Positions 7,182 through 16,046 of a stretch of 64,000 bases of DNA are shown in pieces (positions within the stretch are counted from its first letter, which is position 1; each line of letters starts with the position of its first letter). The translations under genes were made by a program, and so were the position numbers. The notes under the pieces are model-generated. The model made no database searches. It saw only the letters and a program-made list of their open reading frames with translations, and was not told where the DNA came from. The stretch is from Pseudobutyrivibrio xylanivorans (GTDB taxonomy: Bacteria > Bacillota > Clostridia > Lachnospirales > Lachnospiraceae), in contig NZ_CP043028.1 of assembly GCF_008935055.1 (NCBI RefSeq), positions 1,397,901 through 1,461,900 on the forward strand, written 5' to 3'.

Positions 7182-7226
7182 TTTCGTTTACACGAACATA
7201 TTATCATGTAAACAAAACGTATTCAA
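7182..7226 (-). promoter_or_regulatory. Promoter and operator of cassette 2
   Basis: Minus-strand promoter TTGAAT (7221-7226), 17 bp, TAATAT (7198-7203). Two arms, TTTCGTTTACA (7182-7192) and TGTAAACAAAA (7207-7217), form an inverted repeat with one mismatch that flanks the -10. A dimeric repressor here would exclude RNA polymerase. Confidence 0.7.
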
Positions 7227-7362
7227 TATCAAACAAATCTTTTTCCTTACGTTTCTCTGCCGAAAGCTTAATAAACTTTCTTATTTCCTGCATAAAAACC
7301 TGCTAACAAAAATCAAGCATGAATTTCAAATATACTTTTTAAATAATTAATTGCATCACAAT

Positions 7363-7385
7363 AAGGCTGGCGGTAGACCAGCCTT
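7363..7385. terminator. Hairpin downstream of the IS110 transposase
   Basis: AAGGCTGG and CCAGCCTT form a perfect 8-bp stem around a 7-base loop. Neither side has a long T run, so as a terminator it would be weak. It lies 14 bp after the transposase stop and may be part of the element's other end. Confidence 0.45.
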
Positions 7386-7398
7386 TAACTATATTTTT

Positions 7399-8601
7399 CT
7401 ATTTATACACTTCACTTACTCTTGCATAATATATCCTTAAAAACTTGTTTAAACCTGCTATTTTTGCATGTTTCTTTGTTTTACCTTCAGCTTCCTTTTT
7501 CAGGATGTAATTGTATACAGCATTATCCTCTGGTTCAGGGTGACTCTTCAACACTCGCATAACTTCATACCCTACTTTTCGTAGCGTTGATGAACCTCTT
7601 TTCGTTATGCGCCGGTTTGAACCTACAAATTGTCCTGATTCATATGGAGGAGGATCTATTCCCGCAACAGCAATAAGTGCTTTTGCGCTATGAAGTTTTC
7701 TTATATCTCCAATTTCAGCAATCAACTTAGGTGCCAATACATCACCAACCCCACCCATTGCTCTAACAGTAGAATATTCAGGTAAACTCTTAGCAAGTTC
7801 CTTCATTCGTGTTAGAATTGTATTGAGGGTATCATCAATTGCTCTCAACACAGATATAGCTTCTTGTACTAACATTTTTGTAGATGGAGTACTTGAAGAT
7901 AACGTAGGAATACCATTAGATGCCAATTCATATATTTCTTCAGCTTTTGATTGGCTCTTTTGGTATTTCTTTTCTTTAGCCCACTCACAATAGGCCACCA
8001 CAAAATCATCACGACTCATTCCGATAATCAGGTCATAATGCCAGAAGCGTTCTACAAAATCACTAAGTTTATCTTTATTATTCTTTTCATCCCAACTATT
8101 AAATTTAGTTTTTAAGCCTGGCATTGTGTAATCTAACATATGAGTTAATTCTTGAAGCGCTTTAATGTGTAGTTCCATATAGAATCTGTAACGTCTCCCA
8201 AGCAACTTAAGCTCAGCATATATAGCCTCATCTTTGTCATAGTTTTGAAGCTTATACCATTTTTCAATACCATAGTTTGCTATGACAATTGAGTCCAATT
8301 TGTCTGTTTTAGCGCCACGAATGCTGTTATCTTTAGCATATTTTCTCATGGCATATGGATTTATTACCGACACAAAATACCCACGCTCAAGAAAAAAAGT
8401 TAGCAATGGCAAATGGTATACACCTGTGGCTTCCATAACCAATCTTACTTCGCCATCCAGCTTCCTTAACATCTTCTCAAGTTCGCTGAGCTCACTTTCT
8501 GTATGCTGTACTTCAAACGGTTTTAATACAATTTCTCCGTATGGCTTCATAACGCATACAGTACTTTTACCTTTAGAAACATCAACACCTACGCTTATCA
8601 T
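7399..8601 (-). CDS. IS110-family DEDD transposase
   Basis: 400 residues. The N-terminal RuvC-like domain carries the DEDD set: Asp7 (VGVDVSK), Glu57 (MEATGVYHLP), Asp100 and Asp103 (KTDKLDS). The C-terminal Tnp domain has GGVGDVLAPKLIAEIGD and GSNRRITKRGSSTLR, where Ser337 or Ser338 is the expected catalytic serine. These enzymes recombine DNA under guidance of a bridge RNA encoded in the element. All key residues are present and the frame is open, so the enzyme could be active. The start at ATG 8601 has GGGAGG-like sequence (AGAGGGAGG) upstream. In the IS110 subgroup the guide RNA lies upstream of the transposase, as the structured flank here suggests. Confidence 0.93.
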   Translation of the reverse strand: MISVGVDVSKGKSTVCVMKPYGEIVLKPFEVQHTESELSELEKMLRKLDGEVRLVMEATGVYHLPLLTFFLERGYFVSVINPYAMRKYAKDNSIRGAKTDKLDSIVIANYGIEKWYKLQNYDKDEAIYAELKLLGRRYRFYMELHIKALQELTHMLDYTMPGLKTKFNSWDEKNNKDKLSDFVERFWHYDLIIGMSRDDFVVAYCEWAKEKKYQKSQSKAEEIYELASNGIPTLSSSTPSTKMLVQEAISVLRAIDDTLNTILTRMKELAKSLPEYSTVRAMGGVGDVLAPKLIAEIGDIRKLHSAKALIAVAGIDPPPYESGQFVGSNRRITKRGSSTLRKVGYEVMRVLKSHPEPEDNAVYNYILKKEAEGKTKKHAKIAGLNKFLRIYYARVSEVYK

Positions 8602-8604
8602 TCT

Positions 8605-8836
8605 AAACCTCCCTCTACATAAAATTTAGTAATTGTTCCAACCGCACTTATTACCATTCAGTTTAGTTGGTTACGCGGGTGTCGCTCCCTACCTGCCTAA
8701 TCGAATGCTTATAATAAGGGGTTGGTTAACGGTTTTTATTGCGGATGATTAATCCAAAAAGCCCCACGTCAGACCAATTACTCCCCTTATTATAAAAAAA
8801 TAAGTGCAGAAGTTAGAGATAATTACTCTCTAACTA
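8605..8836 (-). ncRNA. Candidate IS110 bridge RNA region
   Basis: This non-coding stretch upstream of the transposase holds strong secondary structure. AGTTAGAGA (8811-8819) and TCTCTAACT (8827-8835) form a 9-bp hairpin. TTATAATAAGGGG (8709-8721) and CCCCTTATTATAA (8783-8795) are perfect 13-bp arms around a 61-base interior. The stem continues as TTGGT (8722-8726) with ACCAA (8773-8777) after a one-sided bulge. A 5' hairpin followed by a long stem with internal loops is the layout known for IS110 bridge RNAs. Strand is assumed to follow the transposase. The guide loops are not identified. Confidence 0.55.
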
Positions 8837-8854
8837 CTACACTTTTATGGTACT

Positions 8855-8888
8855 AAAAAAGCTCCCAAACTATTCATGTTTGGAAGCT
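8855..8888 (-). terminator. Terminator of the rRNA methyltransferase gene
   Basis: On the minus strand AGCTTCCAAAC and GTTTGGGAGCT pair around an ATGAATA loop and are followed by six T. It lies 22 bp after the stop at 8911. Confidence 0.85.
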
Positions 8889-8910
8889 GAGTCTATACCG
8901 TATTTAGTTC

Positions 8911-10302
8911 CTATATCCTCTCAATTTTCGCACACGTCTCCACATGATAAGTCCCAGGGAACATATCAACGCAAGCCAAGCGGGTTACATGATAGCCGCG
9001 GGCGAGGAATACCTCAAGGTCTCGTGCAAGGCTGGTAGGCTTGCATGAGATATACACAAGTGAATCCACACCGTAGTCGATGATCTTCTCCAAGGCCTTT
9101 GGATGGATACCATCACGTGGTGGGTCAAGGATGATATAGTCTGGCTTTTCAGAGATATCATCAAGAACCTTGAGGACATCACCTGCGATGAAATCGCAAT
9201 TTGAAAGTCCATTGAGCTTGGCATTTTCCTTTGCAGCCTCAACCGCTTCGGAGATGATTTCTACACCAGTAACGTGCTTTGCTGCAGGTGCGATAACCTG
9301 GGCGATTGTGCCTGTGCCAGAATAAAGATCATAGACCTCTGCTCCATCAGCGCCGCCAGCTATGAAATCACGAGCTGTGCTGTAGAGCACCTCTGCACCA
9401 AGTGAGTTGGTCTGGAAGAATGAGAATGGACTGATAGTAAATGAAAGACCAAGTAACTCTTCCTTAAACCAATCCTGGCCATAGAGGATTTCTGTACCCT
9501 CATCTGCTACAACATCTGCTTCTCTGTCATTCTTAGTATGAAGGATGCCAGTAAGCTTGCCTTCCCAATCCGGGCATGTTAGAAGCGCCTGCTTCCAACC
9601 TCCTAAAAGCTCCTTTTCGAAGCTTTCATCTATCTGTGTGCTTGTAACTATATCCACAAGAATTTCTCCAGTCTTTGCTGCCTTGCGCACAAGCAAATGA
9701 CGGAGGTATCCCTCGTGGGTATTCTTGCGATAATATGGCTGATTCGCATTTACGAAGTAATCTAAAGTGATTGTAAGAACGCGACGCATATCTGCATCAA
9801 TAATCTGACAGCCATCTACTGTAACAACATCATAGAAGCTCCCCTTCTTGTGCATACCAAGAGAAAGAGGTCCATCCTTCACCTCATCTCCAAAGGAGAA
9901 CTCCATCTTATTTCTATATTCAAACTGCTTTGGACTGCCCTTGATTCCCTCATAGGTAGCATTCCATACATCCTCACCAATGACTGGAGCCATCAGGTCA
10001 TGAATCATACCTGACTTAATCTCGAGCTGCGTCTCATAAGGAAGTGACTGATATGTACAGCCGCCGCATTTACCATAATGTACACATGCTGGCTCAGCCA
10101 TCTCAAGCTCTGAAGGAGCATCCACAGAAAGGAGATTGCCCTGTGCCTTTTCCTTTGAAGACTTTTTAACTCTTACAGAAACTGTCTGACCTGGGAGCAC
10201 GCCCTTTACACGAAGGCGGTCACCCTCAGCAGTTTCAACTATACCTTTGTTAGGGAAGTTTACTTTTATTACCTTACCTTGTACAACTTCTCCACGTTTC
10301 AT
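8911..10302 (-). CDS. 23S rRNA (uracil-C5)-methyltransferase, RlmD/RlmCD type
   Basis: 463 residues. The N-terminus is a TRAM RNA-binding domain (about residues 5-60). Cys73, Cys79, Cys82 and Cys165 (CVHYGKCGGC and DGCQ) match the 4Fe-4S ligands of RumA/RlmD. The SAM-binding motif is YDLYSGTGTIAQVI, the uridine site is DPPRDGIHPKAL, and the catalytic cysteine is Cys420 in YISCKPTSLARDL. It adds a methyl group to C5 of specific uridines in 23S rRNA; Firmicute members often modify two sites, so the exact target is not decided here. ATG 10302 has GAGGTG five bases upstream; the GTG at 10314 would bury it. It stands alone with its own terminator. Confidence 0.92.
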   Translation of the reverse strand: MKRGEVVQGKVIKVNFPNKGIVETAEGDRLRVKGVLPGQTVSVRVKKSSKEKAQGNLLSVDAPSELEMAEPACVHYGKCGGCTYQSLPYETQLEIKSGMIHDLMAPVIGEDVWNATYEGIKGSPKQFEYRNKMEFSFGDEVKDGPLSLGMHKKGSFYDVVTVDGCQIIDADMRRVLTITLDYFVNANQPYYRKNTHEGYLRHLLVRKAAKTGEILVDIVTSTQIDESFEKELLGGWKQALLTCPDWEGKLTGILHTKNDREADVVADEGTEILYGQDWFKEELLGLSFTISPFSFFQTNSLGAEVLYSTARDFIAGGADGAEVYDLYSGTGTIAQVIAPAAKHVTGVEIISEAVEAAKENAKLNGLSNCDFIAGDVLKVLDDISEKPDYIILDPPRDGIHPKALEKIIDYGVDSLVYISCKPTSLARDLEVFLARGYHVTRLACVDMFPGTYHVETCAKIERI

Positions 10303-10327
10303 ATTACACCTCACACAAACTTACTCC

Positions 10328-10410
10328 GCCAGTTACACCTACAAGCCCTGGTATTACTCCGTCGCGAGATTGGCCCCTCAAGTAACACCAAGAGCTTGTT
10401 GGCTACTGGC
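10328..10410. repeat. Dispersed covarying palindrome, copy A
   Basis: Outer arms GCCAGT and ACTGGC; inner arms AAGCCCTGGTATTACT and AGTAACACCAAGAGCTT. It lies between pcrA and the rRNA methyltransferase gene. See the finding on the repeat family for comparison with the copies at 13451, 43973, 49611, 59651 and 63544. Confidence 0.8.
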
Positions 10411-10435
10411 TCATTAAAAAAACACTAAGCTAATG

Positions 10436-12730
10436 CTAAATCTTACGCAACTTCGCGAACGACGCGAACATCTTCTTCACGCCTACACCATCAAACTCTA
10501 CCGTAACCTCATAGTCACGACCCTCGTCAATGATATCCTTCACTGTGCCTTCTTTAAATTTAATATGGCTGACGCGGTCGCCAATACCATATTCTAAATC
10601 ACCTTTTTCAATCTTTGTGCCATTCTTGTTTGCCACTGCGGTAGTCGAGCTTCCCACTGTAAAGCTCGCCGGCTTCGAATAACTTGAAACTGGCTTGTTG
10701 AAGCTAGACACTGGCTTGCTTGGTCTCTGATATACAGAGTACTCACCAATAGGAGTGCTAGAATAATCCTCCATTGGCTTTGGCTCCCAAAGGTTGCCCT
10801 GAAGAAGCTCCTCTGGAATCTCCTTAACAAATCGGGAAATCTTGTGGAAAGCAGTCTCACCACGAATCATTCTCATTCGAGCACTGGTCATAGTCAGGTG
10901 CTCTCTGGCACGGGTAATTCCCACGTATGCCAGACGACGCTCCTCTTCCATCTCTGAATCAGCTCCACCGCCATCAAAGATTGCACTCTGTCCTGGGAAC
11001 AATCCGTCTTCCATTCCTGCCATGTAAACACGTGGGAACTCAAGACCCTTTGCTCCATGAAGAGTCATAAGAACAACATAGTTGTCGCTCTCCTCGTAAC
11101 TATCAATATCGGCTACAAGTGCAACATCCTCTAAAAATCCTGAAAGAGTTGGCTCCTCGCCTTCCGCTCTTGCATCCTTCTCGTAGGCAACTGCCTTTGT
11201 CAAAAGCTCGTCGATATTCTCGATTCGTGCCTTTGCCTCATCTGTGCCCTCAGCCTTAAGCTCTGCCACATAATCTGTCTGATCCAAAATCTCCTCAACA
11301 AGAGCTGAAACCGACTCTGTCTTTCCAATCTCACGAAGCTTCTCAACAAGGGACGTGAAGCCCTGAATCTTTGCAGCGGCCTTTCCAATGGAAGGAATCT
11401 CCTCGCAATGAACCAGCGCCTCATAGAAATTCAAACCACGCTCCCTTGCAAAATCAGAAACCTTGGCGATAGTAGTAGCACCGATTCCACGCTTTGGAAT
11501 ATTGATAATACGCTGAACTGCAATATCATCACTACCATTATCAACTGTTTTTAAATAAGCGAGGATATCCTTGATTTCCTTACGGCTGTAGAAGTTTACA
11601 CCGCCTACAATCTTGTATGGGATTCCCTCGTAAATCATCTTCTCTTCAATAAGACGGGACTGTGCATTGGTACGATAAAGCACCGCACAATCCTTATAAT
11701 CAGCCTCTCCCTTACGAACAAAGGATGCAATATTGCTGGCAATAAAGCTTGCTTCCTCGTATGCACTGTCAAACTGCTGGAAATGGATTTTATCTCCATC
11801 CTCAGCTTCGGTCCAAAGGGCCTTTTCCTTACGTCCTTCATTGTTTGCTATGACAGAATTGGCTGCCTCCAGAATATTACCGGTAGAGCGGTAATTCTGC
11901 TCCAGCTTAATCACATGAGCTGCTGGGAAATGCTGCTCAAAATTCAAAATATTATAGATATCAGCGCCACGGAACTTGTAAATAGACTGATCATCATCAC
12001 CTACTACACAAAGATTCTGCTGAGCTCCAGTAAGCAAGCGAACCAGCTCAAACTGTGCAGCATTGGTGTCCTGATACTCATCCACCATGATATACTTGAA
12101 CTTATCATTGTAGTAAGCTCGCACCTCACCATCTACCTTCAAAAGCTCAACAGTCTTCATGATCAGGTCATCAAAATCCATTGCATTGTTCTGGCGAAGA
12201 CGTGCCTGGTACTCACGGTACACGGAAGCCTGACGCGACATGTTGTAATCTCCCATGGCACGATTGGTAAACTCCTCAGGTCCAATGAGCTTATTCTTGG
12301 CATCGGAAATTACATTTAAAAATGTACGTTCCTTGAACTGCTTTGTGTCTATCTGAAGATATTTGCAAACATCCTTCATAAGAGTCTTGCAATCATCAGT
12401 ATCATAAATAGTGAAATTGCTGCCATATCCAATTCTGTCACCAAAGCGGCGAAGGATTCGCACACAGCTGGCATGGAAGGTGGCAACCCAAACGCCATCT
12501 GAACCAAATCCAACTATACTATCTATACGCTCACGCATCTCTCGAGCTGCTTTATTCGTGAAGGTGATAGCCATAATGTTGTATGGCATCACGCCCTGCT
12601 CAATCAAATAAGCAACGCGATGTGTAAGCACTCTTGTCTTTCCCGAACCAGCACCTGCCAAAATAAGCACAGGTCCCTCGGTTGTGACAACACCCTCACG
12701 CTGCTTGTCATTTAAAATATCTAAATTCAT
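10436..12730 (-). CDS. pcrA: ATP-dependent DNA helicase PcrA/UvrD
   Basis: 764 residues, the normal length for PcrA. Superfamily 1 motifs appear in order: Walker A LAGAGSGKTRVL (Lys31), TFTNKAAREM (Ia), DEYQDTN (II), VGDDDQSIYKFRGA (III), QNYRS (IV), HGAKGLEF (V) and YVGITRARE (VI). It unwinds duplex 3' to 5' in nucleotide excision repair and plasmid replication and strips RecA. The C-terminus has the usual Ser/Lys-rich linker and the small Tudor-like domain that contacts RNA polymerase (GDRVSHIKFKEGTVKDI). ATG 12730 has AAAGGA eleven bases upstream. It is followed by copy A of the dispersed repeat. Confidence 0.97.
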   Translation of the reverse strand: MNLDILNDKQREGVVTTEGPVLILAGAGSGKTRVLTHRVAYLIEQGVMPYNIMAITFTNKAAREMRERIDSIVGFGSDGVWVATFHASCVRILRRFGDRIGYGSNFTIYDTDDCKTLMKDVCKYLQIDTKQFKERTFLNVISDAKNKLIGPEEFTNRAMGDYNMSRQASVYREYQARLRQNNAMDFDDLIMKTVELLKVDGEVRAYYNDKFKYIMVDEYQDTNAAQFELVRLLTGAQQNLCVVGDDDQSIYKFRGADIYNILNFEQHFPAAHVIKLEQNYRSTGNILEAANSVIANNEGRKEKALWTEAEDGDKIHFQQFDSAYEEASFIASNIASFVRKGEADYKDCAVLYRTNAQSRLIEEKMIYEGIPYKIVGGVNFYSRKEIKDILAYLKTVDNGSDDIAVQRIINIPKRGIGATTIAKVSDFARERGLNFYEALVHCEEIPSIGKAAAKIQGFTSLVEKLREIGKTESVSALVEEILDQTDYVAELKAEGTDEAKARIENIDELLTKAVAYEKDARAEGEEPTLSGFLEDVALVADIDSYEESDNYVVLMTLHGAKGLEFPRVYMAGMEDGLFPGQSAIFDGGGADSEMEEERRLAYVGITRAREHLTMTSARMRMIRGETAFHKISRFVKEIPEELLQGNLWEPKPMEDYSSTPIGEYSVYQRPSKPVSSFNKPVSSYSKPASFTVGSSTTAVANKNGTKIEKGDLEYGIGDRVSHIKFKEGTVKDIIDEGRDYEVTVEFDGVGVKKMFASFAKLRKI

Positions 12731-12815
12731 TATAATACTGTCCTTTAAGCGAAACTTTGTTCTATAATTTTATCATATGAACCTAGTTCCTTCTACCCAA
12801 GAATTATTTTTCTTT

Positions 12816-13436
12816 TTACTTTTCTTTAGAACTATTGCCAAGTTCTTCCTCGTCAGCACGACGATTAGATATATATTGCTCAATCATCATCTTTTTTACA
12901 AACACATCAAATGAAAGAAGACAAATGAATGTAAAGTCCTGAAGCACATCCCTGCTCTCCTCGTCCTGGTCTGCAAAGGCCTCGCGACTCATATTGTACT
13001 TCTTGATAATATCTTTTGTTACTTCCTTAGCGACTTTACGCTCATAGCCAACCATATCACTATAGATATCAAAGAAATCCAAGCCCTTACTATCACCATA
13101 GTACTTGTCGTTGATTGGATCAAGGATACTCTTGATATCCTTCAGTCCAAGGAAATTCTTGAAATAATAAATAAAAATTAAGTTAAGCATGTGATCCCTG
13201 GAATACTTTTTCTTGGTCGGTGGAGGCATAAGCTGATTCTTGGTATAGTTGTTAATCATGGTCTTGGTCATAGCCTTATCTTCGGTGGCTTCGCGAACTG
13301 TACCAAGCTCCTGATCCAAGAACGTAAGCACCTGATCCATGTATAAATCTATATTTGGAATGTCCTCTGGATGAACATAATCTATTTCTGCCAGTTGATG
13401 CAAAATTGAATTCAATCTTTTTCTAGAATTATCCAT
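12816..13436 (-). CDS. DUF1836 domain protein
   Basis: 206 residues. The central part (NNYTKNQLMPPPTKKKYSRD, then HMLNLIFIYYFKNFLGLKDI) is the hallmark of DUF1836, a Firmicute family with a predicted winged-helix or MerR-like DNA-binding N-terminus; YTK-LMPPP resembles the region where a second helix reads DNA. Function is unknown, with a regulatory role suspected from the fold. It is soluble with no signal peptide. ATG 13436 has AGGGG seven bases before it. It lies 85 bp upstream of pcrA, same strand, with no terminator between them, so co-transcription is likely. Confidence 0.85.
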   Translation of the reverse strand: MDNSRKRLNSILHQLAEIDYVHPEDIPNIDLYMDQVLTFLDQELGTVREATEDKAMTKTMINNYTKNQLMPPPTKKKYSRDHMLNLIFIYYFKNFLGLKDIKSILDPINDKYYGDSKGLDFFDIYSDMVGYERKVAKEVTKDIIKKYNMSREAFADQDEESRDVLQDFTFICLLSFDVFVKKMMIEQYISNRRADEEELGNSSKEK

Positions 13437-13450
13437 ATTTAAACCCCTAC

Positions 13451-13533
13451 GGCAGTTACGCCAACAATCCTGAGTATTTCTTCCGGTGACTACATGTCAC
13501 CTACAGAAATCTCAGAGATTGTCTGCTACCGCC
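13451..13533. repeat. Dispersed covarying palindrome, copy E
   Basis: Outer GCAG and CTGC; inner arms ACAATCCTGAGTATTTCT and AGAAATCTCAGAGATTGT; tip GGTGAC and GTCACC. Same skeleton as copy A but with different paired bases. It lies directly upstream of the DUF1836 gene. Confidence 0.75.
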
Positions 13534-13587
13534 TTACACTTTCTATAAAAAATTAAACATAGTTACAATAAACAGATACGAAAAAAT

Positions 13588-13614
13588 AAGATGTAGTTAC
13601 GAGAACTACATCTT
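13588..13614 (-). terminator. Terminator of the GH2 gene
   Basis: AAGATGTAGTT and AACTACATCTT make a perfect 11-bp stem around a 5-base loop, followed on the minus strand by A and six T. It is 38 bp after the GH2 stop. Confidence 0.9.
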
Positions 13615-13651
13615 ACATATTATCATCATTATCATATTATTAAAAGCCAAA

Positions 13652-16030
13652 TCAAATAACATTTACCTTCGCTTCGGCAGAGAGTTCACTCTTTCCAGCC
13701 ACGAATGCTTTTAGCCTAATTTCACCTCTTTCCTCAGGTTTTACGATAGCAAGTGCCTCGCCAAAATATGTGTCGCAGGTGTCTGACAGATAACTTTTGG
13801 TATAAAACGGGCACCCACTTCCAAGGCCCAAAAGCTTACCGCCTTCAACCTCAACCTCTATTTCTTCTCTCGCCAAAGGATTGAGTATACCATCCTTATC
13901 GCAGAATCTAAGTCTAATATAGGCAAGTCCATTATCTGCGGAGATTTCTTTTTGCTCTGGCTCCGCCACAAGGATTGTATCTGACTGCGCTGTCACAAGT
14001 GATGTTCTATGAGACTCATTGCCTGATGCATCATAAGCGATAGCCATCAATTCTCCTGGTTCATACTTCACATCAAACTTTACTCTACAATCATCTTTTC
14101 TCTTTTTTCGTCCAAGACTCTTGCCGTTCAAAAGAAGCTCTATCTCCTCATCTCTTGAATAAACTTCAACGGTTGTATCCATACCCCCGCAGCCATGCCA
14201 GGTCCACGATTGCATTGCATTAGTCATTTTCCAAGCTGATGGAGAATGTTTTTTCTTAGCATATTTAACTGGTATTACACCAATTGCAATATCCTTTTGC
14301 TCAAACGCAACCATAGTATAATCTGCCTCAGAAAGAGACTTTCCTGTTAAATCCACCCTGCCTGAACCAGCTGAAACCCAACCAATTCCGTGATTAAAAT
14401 CCGGTGCATAATCACTGTATTCCATTGCACCTACACCTGTTTCACCCAGATAATCCATTCCAGCCCAAACAAAATCACCTATAATTCTAGGCTCTTTCTT
14501 TGCAATCTCATAGAATTTATAAGCGTCCGAGCAAAATGTCTCACTACCTAAAATCAAACGCTTAGGATACTTCTTTAAATCCTTTTTATATCTGTTGATA
14601 CCATAGTTATAGCCAGCAAAATCCATGTTAGCAAAAGCACCTTTAGTTTTAAGGTCGCATGGATAAAGTGTGGCGCCAAACTTCATAAAATCTGCTCCGA
14701 GAAGCCCTGCAAGATTGTTGAAGAACTCACTTCCCACAGCCTTTTTCTTAGATGAATTCTTAACCTCTGCCTCAGCTTTCTTATCAGAATATACTCCAAA
14801 TCCCATCGAGAAAAGGAAATTGAAGAATATATTAACACCACAAGAAACTGGACGGGAGTTGTCAAGACTGTGAAGATAATTAGTCATCTCTCCAGTAAAC
14901 TTGATTCCACGTTCCTGCGAAGTCTCAGCTACCTCATTTCCTGTAGAATACATTATTACACTTGGATGATTGTAGTCCTTGTCCACCAAAGCCTTTAAGT
15001 CAGTCTTGTAGTTCTCTTCCACTTTGCCAGCATAATCATTCTTGGTTTTGTGAATATACCAGCAATCCACGTACTCATCCATCATCAGTACACCCATTTC
15101 ATCGCAGGCTCTAAGCATTGCTTCTGAACATGGATTATGAGCACTTCTGATGGCGTTATAACCATTTTCTTTCATGAGACGGACCTTGCGATATTCTGCA
15201 AAATCATGCGCAGCTGCACCAAGTAATCCATTATCGTGATGTATGCAGGCTCCTCTAAAAATCACTCGCTTACCATTTATTGCGAAGCCAACCTTCTCAT
15301 TGTATTCGATAGTCCTGATACCGATTCGCTCTGTCCACTCATCCTCACCAAATGAAACCTTGATATCATAAAGCTTTGGATTTTCCGGCGACCAAAGAAT
15401 GGCATCCTTGCACTCCAGTTCCAGAGTAGCATGACCGTATGCATCAGCAATTGCCACACCTGTTACAGCAAGCTCGGGTATAGATACAGCCACATTCCCT
15501 GCTCCAGTTGTAGATACTCTCACACGAATCCTTGCAGGTGAAATAGCTACTGTATCAATCTTAATTCCATTGATTTTGATATGCTCCTGTGGCAACTGGT
15601 ATAGCCAGACTGGTCGATAAATACCTGTGCCGGAATACCAACGGCTGTTTGGCTGGTCAGAGTTAATTGCTTCCACACGAATCTCATTGTCTTCTCCGTA
15701 TTTTAAAAACTCTGTCACATCAACATAAAATCCGCTGTAACCGTAATCCTGAAATGCAGCCTTCCTTCCATTTACAAAAACCGAAGCTTTATGATACACA
15801 CTCTCGAAATAGATTATATTCACCTTTTCTTTCCACTCTATCGGCACAAAAAGGCTCTTCTCATAAGTGTAATCCTTTGGAACAATCCATCCCAGATTAA
15901 CGCCAGTTACGCTATCTGCTGACTTTTCATCCAAGAGCATTGCATCATAAGGCACATCAACTTTTATTGCGTTATCTCTTTTTCCAGTTTCATAAACTAA
16001 CCAATTGTCATTTAAGCATTTTTTAATCAT
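13652..16030 (-). CDS. Glycoside hydrolase family 2 (beta-galactosidase/beta-glucuronidase type)
   Basis: 792 residues with no signal peptide, so it acts inside the cell. The domains are in the usual order: jelly-roll sugar-binding (WYSGTGIYRPVWL), immunoglobulin-like, then the TIM barrel. The acid/base is Glu366 in YSTGNEVAE and the nucleophile is Glu497 in LGSETFC. The C-terminal part has DUF4982-like and Ig-like domains (EVYSRDEEIELLLNGKSLGR). Substrate preference (galactose, glucuronic acid or another beta-glycoside) cannot be told from the sequence. ATG 16030 follows GAGAAG; the longer frame from 16063 would translate through a terminator hairpin. It is the last gene after the GH3 and small membrane protein, but an intrinsic terminator lies between. 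Confidence 0.9.
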   Translation of the reverse strand: MIKKCLNDNWLVYETGKRDNAIKVDVPYDAMLLDEKSADSVTGVNLGWIVPKDYTYEKSLFVPIEWKEKVNIIYFESVYHKASVFVNGRKAAFQDYGYSGFYVDVTEFLKYGEDNEIRVEAINSDQPNSRWYSGTGIYRPVWLYQLPQEHIKINGIKIDTVAISPARIRVRVSTTGAGNVAVSIPELAVTGVAIADAYGHATLELECKDAILWSPENPKLYDIKVSFGEDEWTERIGIRTIEYNEKVGFAINGKRVIFRGACIHHDNGLLGAAAHDFAEYRKVRLMKENGYNAIRSAHNPCSEAMLRACDEMGVLMMDEYVDCWYIHKTKNDYAGKVEENYKTDLKALVDKDYNHPSVIMYSTGNEVAETSQERGIKFTGEMTNYLHSLDNSRPVSCGVNIFFNFLFSMGFGVYSDKKAEAEVKNSSKKKAVGSEFFNNLAGLLGADFMKFGATLYPCDLKTKGAFANMDFAGYNYGINRYKKDLKKYPKRLILGSETFCSDAYKFYEIAKKEPRIIGDFVWAGMDYLGETGVGAMEYSDYAPDFNHGIGWVSAGSGRVDLTGKSLSEADYTMVAFEQKDIAIGVIPVKYAKKKHSPSAWKMTNAMQSWTWHGCGGMDTTVEVYSRDEEIELLLNGKSLGRKKRKDDCRVKFDVKYEPGELMAIAYDASGNESHRTSLVTAQSDTILVAEPEQKEISADNGLAYIRLRFCDKDGILNPLAREEIEVEVEGGKLLGLGSGCPFYTKSYLSDTCDTYFGEALAIVKPEERGEIRLKAFVAGKSELSAEAKVNVI

Positions 16031-16046
16031 AATTCTTCTCTTTCCT

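Larger units (their letters stand above)
7300..8850 (-). mobile_element. IS110-family insertion sequence (ends approximate)
   Basis: The element consists of the DEDD transposase at 7399-8601, a short 3' flank and a 230-bp structured upstream end. IS110 elements have no terminal inverted repeats and usually make no target duplication, so the exact ends cannot be read from one copy. The outer limits given are bounded by the rlmD terminator at 8855 and the cassette-2 promoter at 7226. No second copy is in the window. Confidence 0.65.

Noticed and set aside
7300..8850. Terminal inverted repeats and target duplication for the insertion sequence
   Set aside because: None found, and none expected for IS110 elements; the ends are therefore left approximate.
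11783..12319. 178-codon plus-strand open frame
   Set aside because: It lies wholly inside pcrA on the other strand, has no ribosome site and has a composition typical of a reverse-frame shadow.
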